Origin: Streptomyces sp. NRRL S-646
Lineage (GTDB): Bacteria > Actinomycetota > Actinomycetes > Streptomycetales > Streptomycetaceae
NCBI RefSeq assembly: GCF_000720765.1
Contig: NZ_JODC01000005.1
Location: forward strand, 186,001-250,000
Direction of reading: 5' to 3'
DNA length: 64,000 bases
A program made the position numbers and the translations under genes. Below are positions 1-8,299 of this stretch, piece after piece. The notes beneath the pieces were generated by a model. It did not search any database and had not been told where the DNA came from. It saw only the letters and a list, made by a program, of their open reading frames with translations. Within the stretch, counting starts at the first letter, position 1, and the number at the start of each line of letters is the position of its first letter.

Positions 1-1
1 C

Positions 2-787
2 GTTCAGCTCTACCACCTGGGCATCGGGGCAGGCATCCCGGCGACCGATCCCGACGAGCTGCGCTACACCCTGGAGTCCCGGCTGCACGTCCTGCCGAGC
101 TTCGCCACCGTCGCGGGCAACGGCTCGCCCGGGGTGATCAGTGGCCTGTCCATGCCCGGTGTCGACGTGGACCTGGCCCGCGTCCTGCACGGTGGCCAGT
201 CCCTCACCCTGCACCGCCCGATCCCCGTCGAGGGCACCGCGACCGCCACCGGCCGTATCGCCGCCGTGTACGACAAGGGCAAGGCGGCCGTCCTCGTCAT
301 GCGCACCGAGGTGGCCGACGCCGACGGCCCGCTGTGGACCAACGACGCCCAGATCTTCGTGCGCGGAGAGGGCGGCTGGGGCGGCGACCGCGGCCCCTCC
401 ACCCGCCTCGAACCGCCCGCCGGCGACCCCGACCGCACCGTCGAGCGCCCGGTCCGCGAGGACCAGGCCCTGCTCTACCGCCTCTCCGGCGACTGGAACC
501 CGCTGCACGCCGACCCCGACTTCGCCAAGACCGCCGGCTTCGAACGGCCCATCCTGCATGGGCTGTGCACCTACGGCATGACGCTCAAGGCGGTCGTCGA
601 CACACTGCTCGGCGGAGACGTGACGCGGGTGCGGTCGTACGCCACCCGGTTCGCGGGCGTGGTGTACCCGGGGGAGACCCTGCGCATCCGGATGTGGCAG
701 TCGCCGGAGTCCGTCAGGGTCGCCGTGAGCGCCGTCGAGCGGGACGACACACCCGTCCTCGCCGACACCATCGTCGAACACTCTTGA
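2..787 (+). CDS. MaoC-family enoyl-CoA hydratase (5' end outside window)
   Basis: The reading frame is open from base 2, so the N-terminus lies upstream of the window. The C-terminal half carries the hydratase-2 signature (YRLSGDWNPLHADPDFAK, near 475-530), whose Asp and His hydrate the enoyl-CoA double bond. The N-terminal part looks like the degenerate first hotdog repeat, as in bile-acid/steroid-type and MFE-2-type (R)-specific enoyl-CoA hydratases. A zinc alcohol dehydrogenase and an SDR follow on the same strand, consistent with consecutive hydration and oxidation of an acyl-CoA substrate. The substrate cannot be told from sequence. The stop is followed by a 13-bp tandem duplication. Confidence 0.88.
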   Translation, partial: VQLYHLGIGAGIPATDPDELRYTLESRLHVLPSFATVAGNGSPGVISGLSMPGVDVDLARVLHGGQSLTLHRPIPVEGTATATGRIAAVYDKGKAAVLVMRTEVADADGPLWTNDAQIFVRGEGGWGGDRGPSTRLEPPAGDPDRTVERPVREDQALLYRLSGDWNPLHADPDFAKTAGFERPILHGLCTYGMTLKAVVDTLLGGDVTRVRSYATRFAGVVYPGETLRIRMWQSPESVRVAVSAVERDDTPVLADTIVEHS

Positions 788-790
788 TCC

Positions 791-816
791 AGCAGGCAGT
801 TGAAGCAGGCAGTTGA
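791..816. repeat. 13-bp tandem duplication after MaoC stop
   Basis: AGCAGGCAGTTGA occurs twice head to tail (791-803 and 804-816), filling most of the gap between the MaoC gene and the alcohol dehydrogenase. The second copy ends just before the GAGGGGAG ribosome-binding site of the next gene. Confidence 0.85.
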
Positions 817-830
817 GGGGAGCCCGCACC

Positions 831-1907
831 ATGCGCGCAGCCGTACTGCACGAGATCGGCCAGGACAAACTAGAGGTCTTCGAGGACGTCGAGGCGACGG
901 GCTTCGGGCCCGGCAAGGTGAGGATCCGGGTGCGGGCCACCGGGCTGTGCCACTCGGACCTGTCCGCGATGAGTGGCGTGCTGCCGCAGCCGGCGCCGTT
1001 CGTGCCCGGGCACGAGGGCGCGGGCGAGATAGTCGAAGTCGGCGAAGGCGTCAGTCATGTGAAGGCGGGCGACCGGGTCGTGGTCTGCTGGCTGCCCGCC
1101 TGCGGCGCCTGTCCGGCGTGCAAGCGCGGGCAGACCGAGCTGTGCCTGGCCGGGTTCATGAACGCGGGCACCCCCAACTTCCGCCGCCCCGGCGGTGACG
1201 TCTTCGGCTTCGCGGGCACCGGCACCTTCGCCGAGGAGGTCGTCGTGGATGCCGGCTGCGCGGTGCCGATCCCGGACGACGTGCCCTTCGACATCGCCGC
1301 GCTGATCGGCTGCGGGGTCACGACCGGCCTGGGCGCCGCGCTCAACACCGCCGACGTGGAGGCCGGTTCGTCGGTCGCCGTCATCGGCTGCGGCGGCGTC
1401 GGCATCTCCGCGATCCAGGGGGCGCGGCTCAAGGGGGCCGCCGAGATCGTCGCCGTCGACCCCGTCGCCTCGCGCCGCGAGTCCGCCCTCAAGTTCGGCG
1501 CCACAAAGGCGGTCTCGCCGGACGAACTGGCCGACGCCAAGCAGAACGTCACCGGCGGCGAGGGCTTCGACTACGTCTTCGAGGTCGTCGGCAAGTCGGC
1601 CACCGCCCGCACGGCGTACGAGAACACGCGGCGCGGCGGCACGCTCGTCGTCGTCGGCGCGGGCGCCCTGGACGACTTCCTGCAGCTCAACATGTTCGAG
1701 CTGTTCTTCGACGAGAAGCGGATCCTGCCGTCGATGTACGGCGGCGGTGACGTCATGCGCTCCTACGAGCGGACCATCGCCCTGTGGCGGGCGGGCCGCG
1801 TCAACCTGGAGGGCCTGATCACGCACCGGGTGCCGCTGGCCGACATCAACGAGGCACTGGACCAGATGCGCACCGGCACGGCGCTGCGCACGTGCATCGA
1901 GATCTGA
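831..1907 (+). CDS. Zinc-dependent alcohol dehydrogenase (MDR family)
   Basis: This 358-residue medium-chain dehydrogenase has a catalytic-zinc Cys in the segment RATGLCHSD, the GHE motif (FVPGHEGAGEIVEVG), four structural-zinc cysteines (CGACPACKRGQTELC) and a Rossmann glycine motif (GCGGVG, about residue 188). That layout matches class III-like and Rxyl-type alcohol dehydrogenases that oxidise alcohols with NAD(P). The ATG at 831 is preferred because GAGGGGAG sits 8 bases upstream; upstream in-frame TTG codons lack a ribosome-binding site. It lies between acyl-CoA hydratase and SDR genes, so it probably works in the same catabolic route. The precise substrate is unknown. Confidence 0.9.
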   Translation: MRAAVLHEIGQDKLEVFEDVEATGFGPGKVRIRVRATGLCHSDLSAMSGVLPQPAPFVPGHEGAGEIVEVGEGVSHVKAGDRVVVCWLPACGACPACKRGQTELCLAGFMNAGTPNFRRPGGDVFGFAGTGTFAEEVVVDAGCAVPIPDDVPFDIAALIGCGVTTGLGAALNTADVEAGSSVAVIGCGGVGISAIQGARLKGAAEIVAVDPVASRRESALKFGATKAVSPDELADAKQNVTGGEGFDYVFEVVGKSATARTAYENTRRGGTLVVVGAGALDDFLQLNMFELFFDEKRILPSMYGGGDVMRSYERTIALWRAGRVNLEGLITHRVPLADINEALDQMRTGTALRTCIEI

Positions 1908-1918
1908 CGGGGGTGCCA

Positions 1919-2869
1919 GTGTCGTTGCCACAGCAAGGGCCGCTGGAAGGGCTGTCCGCCGTCGTCACCGGTGCCGGTCGCGGCCTGGGGCGGGCCGAGG
2001 CGCTCGAACTCGCCCGGCTCGGCGCCGCCGTCGTCGTCAACGACTTCGGACAGCCGGGCCGGGACGGCTCGGGGGAGGCCTCGGCGGGCCCCGCCGAAGA
2101 GGTCGCCGCCGAGATCCGCGCGGCGGGCGGCAGGGCGCTCGCCCACACCGGGGACGTCGCCGACTTCCAACAGGCCGGAGAACTCGTGGAGTTGGCGATC
2201 GGTGAGTTCGGCAAGCTGGACATCCTCGTCAACAACGCGGGCATCCTGCGCGACCGCATGGTCTTCTCCATGACCGAGGGCGAGTGGGACGCGGTGATCC
2301 GGGTCCACCTCAAGGGCCACTTCAACACGACCCACTTCGCTGCCGCGCACTGGCGCGAGCGGTCCAAGGCCGCGGGCGCGCCGGTCTACGGGCGGATCGT
2401 CAACACCTCGTCCGAGGCCTTCCTGGCGGGCTCGGCCGGGCAGCCCAACTACGCGGCCGCGAAGGGCGGAATCGTCGGCCTGACCACCTCCACGGCCCTC
2501 GCGCTCGCCAAGTACGGCGTCACGGCCAACGCGATCTGCCCGCGCGCCCGCACCCGGATGACCGAGGACGTCTTCGCCGGCTTCGAGCAGCCGGCCGACG
2601 GCCTCGACCCGCTCGCCCCCGAGCATGTCGCCCCGCTCGTCGGCTACCTGTCCTCGCCCGCCGCGGCCCGCGTCAACGGCCAGCTGCTCGTCGTGCACGG
2701 CGGCATGGTGGCCGTCGTCGAACGACCGCGGGTGCAGGCGAAGTTCGACAGCAAGCAGGACACCTTCACCTACGACGAGCTGGACGCCGTACTCACCCCG
2801 CACTACGCGGAGCGGCCGCCGGGGGAGACGTTCGCGGCGGCGGAAGTACTGGGACTCAAGCGGGCGTAG
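1919..2869 (+). CDS. SDR-family dehydrogenase, MFE-2-like 3-hydroxyacyl-CoA type
   Basis: This short-chain dehydrogenase of about 316 residues has the cofactor motif TGAGRGLG near the N-terminus, NNAG, and the catalytic YAAAK motif. Its length and the sequence after the SDR core resemble the (3R)-hydroxyacyl-CoA dehydrogenase domain of peroxisomal multifunctional enzyme type 2. That partners naturally with the MaoC hydratase two genes upstream. GTG at 1919 is chosen because GACGGGGG lies upstream; GTG at 1913 is an alternative. The last 20 bases of the gene, including the stop, are duplicated at 2880-2899. Confidence 0.88.
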   Translation: MSLPQQGPLEGLSAVVTGAGRGLGRAEALELARLGAAVVVNDFGQPGRDGSGEASAGPAEEVAAEIRAAGGRALAHTGDVADFQQAGELVELAIGEFGKLDILVNNAGILRDRMVFSMTEGEWDAVIRVHLKGHFNTTHFAAAHWRERSKAAGAPVYGRIVNTSSEAFLAGSAGQPNYAAAKGGIVGLTTSTALALAKYGVTANAICPRARTRMTEDVFAGFEQPADGLDPLAPEHVAPLVGYLSSPAAARVNGQLLVVHGGMVAVVERPRVQAKFDSKQDTFTYDELDAVLTPHYAERPPGETFAAAEVLGLKRA

Positions 2870-2899
2870 AGATACGGCCGGGACCCAAGCGGGCGTAGA
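2851..2899. repeat. Duplicated 3' end of the SDR gene
   Basis: Positions 2851-2870 (GGGACTCAAGCGGGCGTAGA) and 2880-2899 are the same 20-mer with one mismatch, at a 29-base period. The first copy contains the SDR stop codon, so the coding end and stop have been copied into the 3' untranslated region. Confidence 0.85.
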
Positions 2900-2906
2900 C
2901 AAACGG

Positions 2907-2942
2907 AAGGGGCCCGCACGTCAGTCGACGTGCGGGCCCCTT
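2907..2942 (+). terminator. Strong hairpin terminator after the SDR gene
   Basis: A perfect 16-bp stem (AAGGGGCCCGCACGTC, 4-base loop, then its exact complement) ends in CTTCCTCG. It lies between the rightward catabolic operon and a leftward small gene, so it can serve both directions. Confidence 0.9.
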
Positions 2943-2954
2943 CCTCGCTTACCC

Positions 2955-3110
2955 TCAGGCAGCCGCTTCGCTGTCCTCGGCCGGCTTGCGGTGCCGGCCG
3001 TGAGGGGCCGAGTCACCGTCCTGGACCGACACCGGACCCCGGTGCCGGCCGTGACCGGCGTCTTCCTGGGCCTCGGCGGACAGCGGCTGCATGGTGCTTG
3101 TGTTGCTCAT
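2955..3110 (-). CDS. Small hydrophilic hypothetical protein (51 aa)
   Basis: A possible 51-residue protein starting MSNTSTMQPLSAEAQED. It contains two GRHR-type basic clusters (GHGRHRGP and PHGRHRKP) and a Glu/Ala-rich tail. Codon use is Streptomyces-like, but the ribosome-binding site is weak. A longer in-frame start exists at 3206, although the extra sequence looks noncoding. I do not recognise a family. It may be one of the short conserved proteins often left unannotated in Streptomyces. Confidence 0.45.
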   Translation of the reverse strand: MSNTSTMQPLSAEAQEDAGHGRHRGPVSVQDGDSAPHGRHRKPAEDSEAAA

Positions 3111-3205
3111 CGAAGGATTCACCCCGTCAACATGATCTTTCAAACAGCCGGGCGAGTTTAACCGGCCACCCTCCGTGCGAATCCAGACGGGCACGCCCTT
3201 CGGCA

Positions 3206-4435
3206 CTACTTCGTTACAAGACGTCCCAAGGGCGCTTGCTGCAAGGGCACGGGACGCGGTGCGACGGGCTCCGGAGGATCCGGCTGCGACGGCTCGCCCG
3301 GCGGCGTCGGGGACGAACTCCCGTCCACCGCCCGGCCGGCCGCGCCGCCCCGCACCGGATCCTCCGAGCCCGCGCCCCCCGATCCCCCTTCATCCCCCGA
3401 CTCCCCCGTCTCCCCCGAGGGCGCCGCCACCCGCGCCACGCCGCACGGCACCTCGGCCGTGGCGTACGGCAGTTGGAGCACCCCGTCCCTGGTCCAGATC
3501 CCCGCGCCCGCCAACCACCCGTACGGCGCGGCGAGATGGTGTACCTGCCGTCGGTCCGGTCGCCACAGGCCCACCCAGCTGCCGACGGGCCCGTCGATGC
3601 GCAGCGCCACCCCGCAGCTCTCCGGCATCAGCACCTGCCCCGGCTGGATGGCGAAGGGCGTGACGACACAGTCGGGCAGTCGCAGGCACTCCGGGAAGCG
3701 CACCGGCAGTGTGCTGCCCAGCACGCCCCAGCCCAGCCGCTCCTCACCCGGCGAGGGCGCGTCCGAGCGGATCAGCAGCAGACCGCTGTCCGGGTCGGCG
3801 AGCAGCAGCCGGTCGTCACTGCCGTCGGCGATCTGCAGCAGCGGCGAGACCTCCCCGGCCCGCTCCAGGTCGACCACGATCGTCTTGGTCCGGCCGCCGG
3901 TCTCACGGTCCAGCGCCAGCAGCCGCCCCGTGCGGTCCAGCCACACCCCGCCCGAGCAGCGGCCCGGGATCTCCGCCACGTGCTCCGGCCCGAAGGCGCC
4001 GCCCGCCACCAGCCACACCGCGCTGGAGCGCCGGCCCACGGCGAGGGCGTAGGCCTTCTCCCCGCCCGGCGCGGGCGGCAGCAGCCGCAGCCCGGCGCCC
4101 TCGTCCGGGCACTCCACCGCGCCGATCAGCAGCTCGCCAGTGCCCGGTCCCGTCGGATACAGCAGCGAGAAGACGTGCCGTCCCTCCGTCCGCCGGCGGA
4201 TGAGGACCCGCCCGTCGCCCATCGGCTGCACCTCGGTGCCGGGCTCCTCGGGCTGGTTGCCGGGCAGCGGCACGGCGTACGGCTCGGGGCCGTCCAGCGT
4301 CCAGCGCTCGGGGAACCAGGAGTCGCCGTCCAGCGCGAGGCGGGCGGCGTAGGCACCGTCCACGGTGATGGTGCAGCCGGATTGCGGGGCGCCGTCCTCG
4401 GGGGCAGCCTCGGGTTCGATCGCACACGCCGTCAT
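3206..4435 (-). CDS. Hypothetical protein with propeller-like repeats (409 aa)
   Basis: The start ATG at 4435 has GGAGGT 10 bases upstream. Residues 20-330 contain repeated short beta-type blocks with Gly/Trp/Asp turns (for example VWLDRTGRLLALDRETGG, SDDRLLLADPDSGLLL, VGLWRPDRRQVHHL), which suggests a WD40/kelch-like beta-propeller. The last 70 residues are Gly/Ser/Pro/Glu-rich and probably disordered. No signal peptide or membrane segment is visible. It is divergent from the Nif3 operon and shares a 220-base intergenic region. Function is unknown. Confidence 0.8.
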   Translation of the reverse strand: MTACAIEPEAAPEDGAPQSGCTITVDGAYAARLALDGDSWFPERWTLDGPEPYAVPLPGNQPEEPGTEVQPMGDGRVLIRRRTEGRHVFSLLYPTGPGTGELLIGAVECPDEGAGLRLLPPAPGGEKAYALAVGRRSSAVWLVAGGAFGPEHVAEIPGRCSGGVWLDRTGRLLALDRETGGRTKTIVVDLERAGEVSPLLQIADGSDDRLLLADPDSGLLLIRSDAPSPGEERLGWGVLGSTLPVRFPECLRLPDCVVTPFAIQPGQVLMPESCGVALRIDGPVGSWVGLWRPDRRQVHHLAAPYGWLAGAGIWTRDGVLQLPYATAEVPCGVARVAAPSGETGESGDEGGSGGAGSEDPVRGGAAGRAVDGSSSPTPPGEPSQPDPPEPVAPRPVPLQQAPLGRLVTK

Positions 4436-4655
4436 GGTCTGGTCACCTCCGGCGACGAAGCTAGTTTTCGCACGCACACACGTGGGACCACGAGGCTCCT
4501 GCTTCACACATAAGGGTGGCGGGGGAACGATTCGCCTGAGGAAACGGGGGCGGGTGTGCTGAAGGGGTCGGAGGTGAGCGCCGGGGCACCGCTCCCACTC
4601 CACCCGACCACGGACATCGGTTCAGCGGCACAGATCAGCCAGGTAGCCTTCTAGC

Positions 4656-5507
4656 GTGCCCCGTCTGTCTGAAGTCATCGCCGCGCTGGAGAACCTGTGG
4701 CCCGCCGAGCGGGCCGAGTCCTGGGACGCGGTCGGCACCGTCGTGGGCGACCCCGACCAGGAGGTCACCCGCGTTCTGTTCGCGGTCGACCCCGTGCAGG
4801 AGATCGTCGACGAGGCGGTGAAGCTGGGCGCCGACCTGCTGGTCACCCACCACCCCCTCTACCTTCGCGGTACGACGACGGTCGCGGCGACGCACTTCAA
4901 GGGCCGCGTCGTGCACACGCTGATCAAGAACGACATCGCGCTGCACGTCGCCCACACCAACGCGGACACGGCCGACCCCGGAGTCTCGGACGCCCTCGCC
5001 GGTGCGCTGGACCTCCGCGTCGTACGCCCCCTGGTGCCGGACCCGACCGATCCGTCCGGCCGCCGCGGCCTCGGCCGCATCTGCGAGCTGGACCACCCGC
5101 TGCCGCTGCGCGAGTTCGCCGAGAAGGCCGCCGTCCGGCTGCCCGCCACCGCGCAGGGCATCCGCGTCGCCGGCGACCCCGAGGCCGTCGTCCGCACGGT
5201 CGCCGTCAGCGGCGGCTCCGGCGACAGCCTCTTCGACCAGGTACGCGCGGCCGGTGTCGACGCCTTCCTCACCGCGGACCTGCGCCACCACCCGGCCTCC
5301 GAGGCCGTCGCCCAAAGCCCCCTCGCGCTGCTCGACGCGGCGCACTGGGCCACCGAGTGGCCCTGGTGCGAGCTGGCCGCCACCCAGCTCGACGAGATCT
5401 CCGACCGCCACGGATGGGACCTGCGCGTCCACGTCTCGAAGACGGTCACCGACCCCTGGACCGCCCACGCGGCCTCACCTCTCAACCCTGCAGGAGCCCC
5501 CAACTGA
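4656..5507 (+). CDS. Nif3-like dinuclear metal centre protein
   Basis: This 283-residue protein belongs to the NIF3/GTP cyclohydrolase I type 2-like family. It shows VGDPDQEVTRVLFAVD near the N-terminus, the metal-ligand motif THHPLYLRG, LHVAHTNADTA, and a late HH...H cluster (RHHPASEA), as in hexameric metal-binding Nif3 proteins. The molecular role of the family is unsettled. It starts on GTG with TAGCCT six bases upstream and no ribosome-binding site, so the message may be leaderless. Its stop overlaps the CTG start of the next gene. Confidence 0.92.
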   Translation: MPRLSEVIAALENLWPAERAESWDAVGTVVGDPDQEVTRVLFAVDPVQEIVDEAVKLGADLLVTHHPLYLRGTTTVAATHFKGRVVHTLIKNDIALHVAHTNADTADPGVSDALAGALDLRVVRPLVPDPTDPSGRRGLGRICELDHPLPLREFAEKAAVRLPATAQGIRVAGDPEAVVRTVAVSGGSGDSLFDQVRAAGVDAFLTADLRHHPASEAVAQSPLALLDAAHWATEWPWCELAATQLDEISDRHGWDLRVHVSKTVTDPWTAHAASPLNPAGAPN

Positions 5508-6247
5508 ACGCCGCGCCCGCCGACCAGATCCGACTCCTCGACGTCCAGGCACTCGACGTCCGTCTGCAGCAGCTCGCGCACAGGCGGAGGTCGCTGCCCG
5601 AGCACGCCGAGATCGAGTCGCTCACCAAGGACCTAACCCAGCTGCGCGACCTGCTGGTGGCCGCACAGACCGAGGAGAGCGACACCGCCCGCGAGCAGAC
5701 CAAGGCCGAGCAGGACGTGGACCAGGTGCGCCAGCGCGCCGCCCGCGACCAGAAGCGCCTGGACTCCGGCGCCGTCACCTCCCCCAAGGACCTGGAGAAC
5801 CTCCAGCGCGAGATCGTCTCCCTCGCCAAGCGGCAGAGCGACCTCGAGGACGTCGTCCTGGAGGTCATGGAGCGCATCGAGTCCGTGCAGGAGCGGCTCG
5901 CCGAGCTCACCGAGCGGGTCTCCTCCGTCCAGTCGAAGATCGACGACGCGACCGCGCGCCGTGACGCCGCCTTCGAGGAGATCGACGGCGAGGTGGCGAC
6001 GGTGACCAAGGAGCGCGAGGTCATCGCGGGCGCCATCCCCGCCGACCTGCTGAAGCTCTACGACAAGCTGCGCGAGCAGCAGGGCGGCATCGGTGCGGCC
6101 AAGCTGTACCAGCGCACCTGCCAGGGCTGCCGTCAGGAGCTGGCGATCACCGACATCAACGAGATCCGCGCGGCCGCCCCCGACACGGTGGTGCGCTGCG
6201 AGAACTGCCGTCGCATCCTGGTGCGTACGGCCGAGTCCGGCCTCTAG
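5504..6247 (+). CDS. Coiled-coil C4 zinc-ribbon protein, apparent CTG start
   Basis: This 247-residue protein has a long alpha-helical coiled coil (residues 20-180) followed by a C-terminal zinc ribbon with two CxxC pairs (CQGCRQEL and CENCRRIL), typical of the actinobacterial zf-RING_7 family. The frame has no ATG, GTG or TTG until about residue 52. A CTG at 5504 sits exactly in the Nif3 stop overlap (CTGA), with CAGGAG about 8 bases upstream, so CTG is the likely initiator and translation is probably coupled. It is conserved with Nif3 and RNase H genes in actinobacteria; the role is unknown. Confidence 0.9.
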   Translation: MNAAPADQIRLLDVQALDVRLQQLAHRRRSLPEHAEIESLTKDLTQLRDLLVAAQTEESDTAREQTKAEQDVDQVRQRAARDQKRLDSGAVTSPKDLENLQREIVSLAKRQSDLEDVVLEVMERIESVQERLAELTERVSSVQSKIDDATARRDAAFEEIDGEVATVTKEREVIAGAIPADLLKLYDKLREQQGGIGAAKLYQRTCQGCRQELAITDINEIRAAAPDTVVRCENCRRILVRTAESGL

Positions 6248-6258
6248 GAGCCCTGACC

Positions 6259-7566
6259 GTGCGGGAGTTCATCGTCGAGGCCGACGGCGGTTCGCGGGGC
6301 AACCCGGGACCCGCGGGCTACGGATCCGTCGTGCTCGACGCGGCGACGGGGGAGACCCTGGTGGAGGCCGCGGAGTACATCGGCGTCGCGACCAACAACG
6401 TCGCCGAGTACCGGGGCCTGCTGGCGGGCCTGCGCGCCGCCCACGAACTGGACCCCTCCGCCAGGGTCCACGTCCGCATGGACTCCAAGCTGGTCGTCGA
6501 GCAGATGTCGGGCCGCTGGAAGATCAAGCACCCCGACATGAAGCCGCTGGCGTCGGTGGCGGCCCGTGTGTTCCCGCCGGACCAGGTGACATACGAGTGG
6601 ATCCCGCGGGAGCAGAACAAGCACGCGGACCGCTTGGCCAACGAGGCGATGGACGCGGGAAAGCGGGGCGAGCAGTGGTCGCCGTCGGCATCCACGGCCG
6701 AGCTCGACGCGCGCGCCGCGCGGGCCGCGACTCCTGAGCCGTCGGGCCCGCCCGGTGACGCGGCGGCAGGGGCGGCGGAGGTGCGGGCGGCCCTGGCAGG
6801 CGGGCGAGCCACGGCGGCCGCGGCTCCCTCGACTCCCGCCGATGCCACTGCCACGCCTCAGCCGTCGGGCGCAGCGAAGGCCACCGCCGATGTACGGGCC
6901 GCCACGGCCGTCGCCACCCCCGGCTGGGCCCCCGCCGACCTGGGCGCGCCCGCGACCTTCGTGCTGCTGCGGCACGGCGAGACCCCGCTGACTCCGCAGA
7001 AGCGTTTCTCGGGCAGCGGCGGCACCAACCCCTCCCTGTCCGACGTCGGCCGGGACCAGGCCGAGCGCGCCGGGGCCGCGCTGGCCCGCCGCGGCACGAT
7101 CCAGGCGATCGTCGCCTCGCCTCTCGCCCGCACCCGGGAGACCGCCGGCATCGTGGCCCGGCACCTCGGTCTGGAGGTGACCGTCGAGGACGAGATCCGG
7201 GAGACGGACTTCGGCGCCTGGGAGGGCCTGACGTTCGCCGAGGTCCGCGAGCGTTACCCGGAGGACCTGAACCGGTGGCTGGCCGACCCCACGGCCGAAC
7301 CCTCCGGCGGCGGCGAGAGCTTCGCGGCGACGGCGACCCGTATCGCGGCGGCCCGCGACAAGCTGGTCGCGGCCTACGCGGGCCGCACGGTGCTGCTCGT
7401 CTCGCACGTCACGCCGATCAAGACCTTCGTCCAACTCGCCCTGGGCGCCCCGCCGGAGGCCCTGTTCCGCATGGAGCTGTCGGCGGCCGCCCTGTCCGCG
7501 GTGGCCTACTACGCTGACGGCAACGCGAGCGTCCGGCTCTTCAACGACACGTCCCACCTGCGCTGA
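6259..7566 (+). CDS. Bifunctional RNase H / histidine phosphatase
   Basis: This 435-residue two-domain protein resembles the mycobacterial Rv2228c type. Residues 1-135 form an RNase HI domain (EADGGSRGNPGPAGYG, NNVAEYRGLL, DSKLVVEQM and a late Asp in KHADRLANEAM) that cuts RNA in RNA:DNA hybrids. Residues 135-225 are an Ala/Pro-rich linker. Residues 228-435 form a phosphoglycerate-mutase/CobC-like phosphatase with the catalytic RHG (LLRHGETPLT) and a second His (LVSHVTPIK). It starts on GTG with TAGGAG upstream and completes the Nif3 operon. Its last 13 bases recur at 7586-7598. Confidence 0.94.
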   Translation: MREFIVEADGGSRGNPGPAGYGSVVLDAATGETLVEAAEYIGVATNNVAEYRGLLAGLRAAHELDPSARVHVRMDSKLVVEQMSGRWKIKHPDMKPLASVAARVFPPDQVTYEWIPREQNKHADRLANEAMDAGKRGEQWSPSASTAELDARAARAATPEPSGPPGDAAAGAAEVRAALAGGRATAAAAPSTPADATATPQPSGAAKATADVRAATAVATPGWAPADLGAPATFVLLRHGETPLTPQKRFSGSGGTNPSLSDVGRDQAERAGAALARRGTIQAIVASPLARTRETAGIVARHLGLEVTVEDEIRETDFGAWEGLTFAEVRERYPEDLNRWLADPTAEPSGGGESFAATATRIAAARDKLVAAYAGRTVLLVSHVTPIKTFVQLALGAPPEALFRMELSAAALSAVAYYADGNASVRLFNDTSHLR

Positions 7567-7580
7567 GAGCCCGGCCGGGT

Positions 7581-8207
7581 TCAGACACCTGCGCTGAGCC
7601 CCGCCGCCTCGCGGGCCAGCGACTCGATCCGGTCCCAGTCGCGGGCCGCGATGGCGTCCGCCGGGAGCATCCAAGTGCCGCCCACACAGCCGACGTTGGG
7701 GAGCCGGAGGTAATCGGGTGCGTTGTCCGGCCCGATGCCCCCGGTCGGACAGAACCGCGCCTGCGGCAGCGGCCCCGCCAGCGACTTCAGATACGCCGTC
7801 CCGCCCGCCGCCTGCGCAGGGAAGAACTTCATCTCCCGCACCCCGCGCTCCAGCAGCGCCACCACCTCCGAGGTGGTGGACACCCCCGGCAGGAACGGCA
7901 CCCCCGACGCCCTCATCGCCTCCAGCAGTACGTCCGTCCAGCCCGGGCTGACCAGAAAGCGCGCCCCGGCGGCCACGGACGCCCTCACCTGCTCGGGCGT
8001 GATCACGGTCCCCGCCCCGACCACCGCGTCCGGCACCGCTTCGGCGATCGCCCGGATGGCGGCCGGCGCGGCAGGAGTCCGCAGCGTCACCTCGATGGCG
8101 GGCAGTCCCCCCGCCACCAGCGCCCGCGCCAGCGGAACGGCGTCGGCGGCGTCCTCGATCACGACGACGGGCACGACGGGGGCAAGGTCGAGGAGCGATG
8201 AGGCCAT
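7581..8207 (-). CDS. eda: KDPG/KHG aldolase
   Basis: This 208-residue class I aldolase cleaves 2-keto-3-deoxy-6-phosphogluconate to pyruvate and glyceraldehyde-3-phosphate (Entner-Doudoroff or hexuronate breakdown). It shows IEVTLRT with the catalytic Glu, GAGTVITPEQ, and the Schiff-base Lys in REMKFFPAQAAGG, plus the CPTGGI phosphate loop. It is convergent with the RNase H gene, with only a 14-base gap. A perfect 14-bp inverted repeat lies 22-55 bases upstream of its ATG and could be an operator. Confidence 0.93.
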   Translation of the reverse strand: MASSLLDLAPVVPVVVIEDAADAVPLARALVAGGLPAIEVTLRTPAAPAAIRAIAEAVPDAVVGAGTVITPEQVRASVAAGARFLVSPGWTDVLLEAMRASGVPFLPGVSTTSEVVALLERGVREMKFFPAQAAGGTAYLKSLAGPLPQARFCPTGGIGPDNAPDYLRLPNVGCVGGTWMLPADAIAARDWDRIESLAREAAGLSAGV

Positions 8208-8228
8208 GCGGTCATCGTGCCCGCCCTA

Positions 8229-8262
8229 TGCAGCATGCGCAAAGCCTATTGCGCATGCTGCA
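8229..8262. promoter_or_regulatory. Inverted repeat upstream of eda, candidate operator
   Basis: TGCAGCATGCGCAA, a 6-base spacer, then the exact complement TTGCGCATGCTGCA. It lies in the leader/promoter region of the leftward aldolase gene. No regulator gene adjoins it, so the binding protein is unknown. A hairpin function in the 3' region of the next leftward gene (yaaA ends at 8300) is the alternative. Confidence 0.6.
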
Positions 8263-8299
8263 ACGCCAGGTGAGGTGGGTCAGTGGATGCTGGCGTGGG

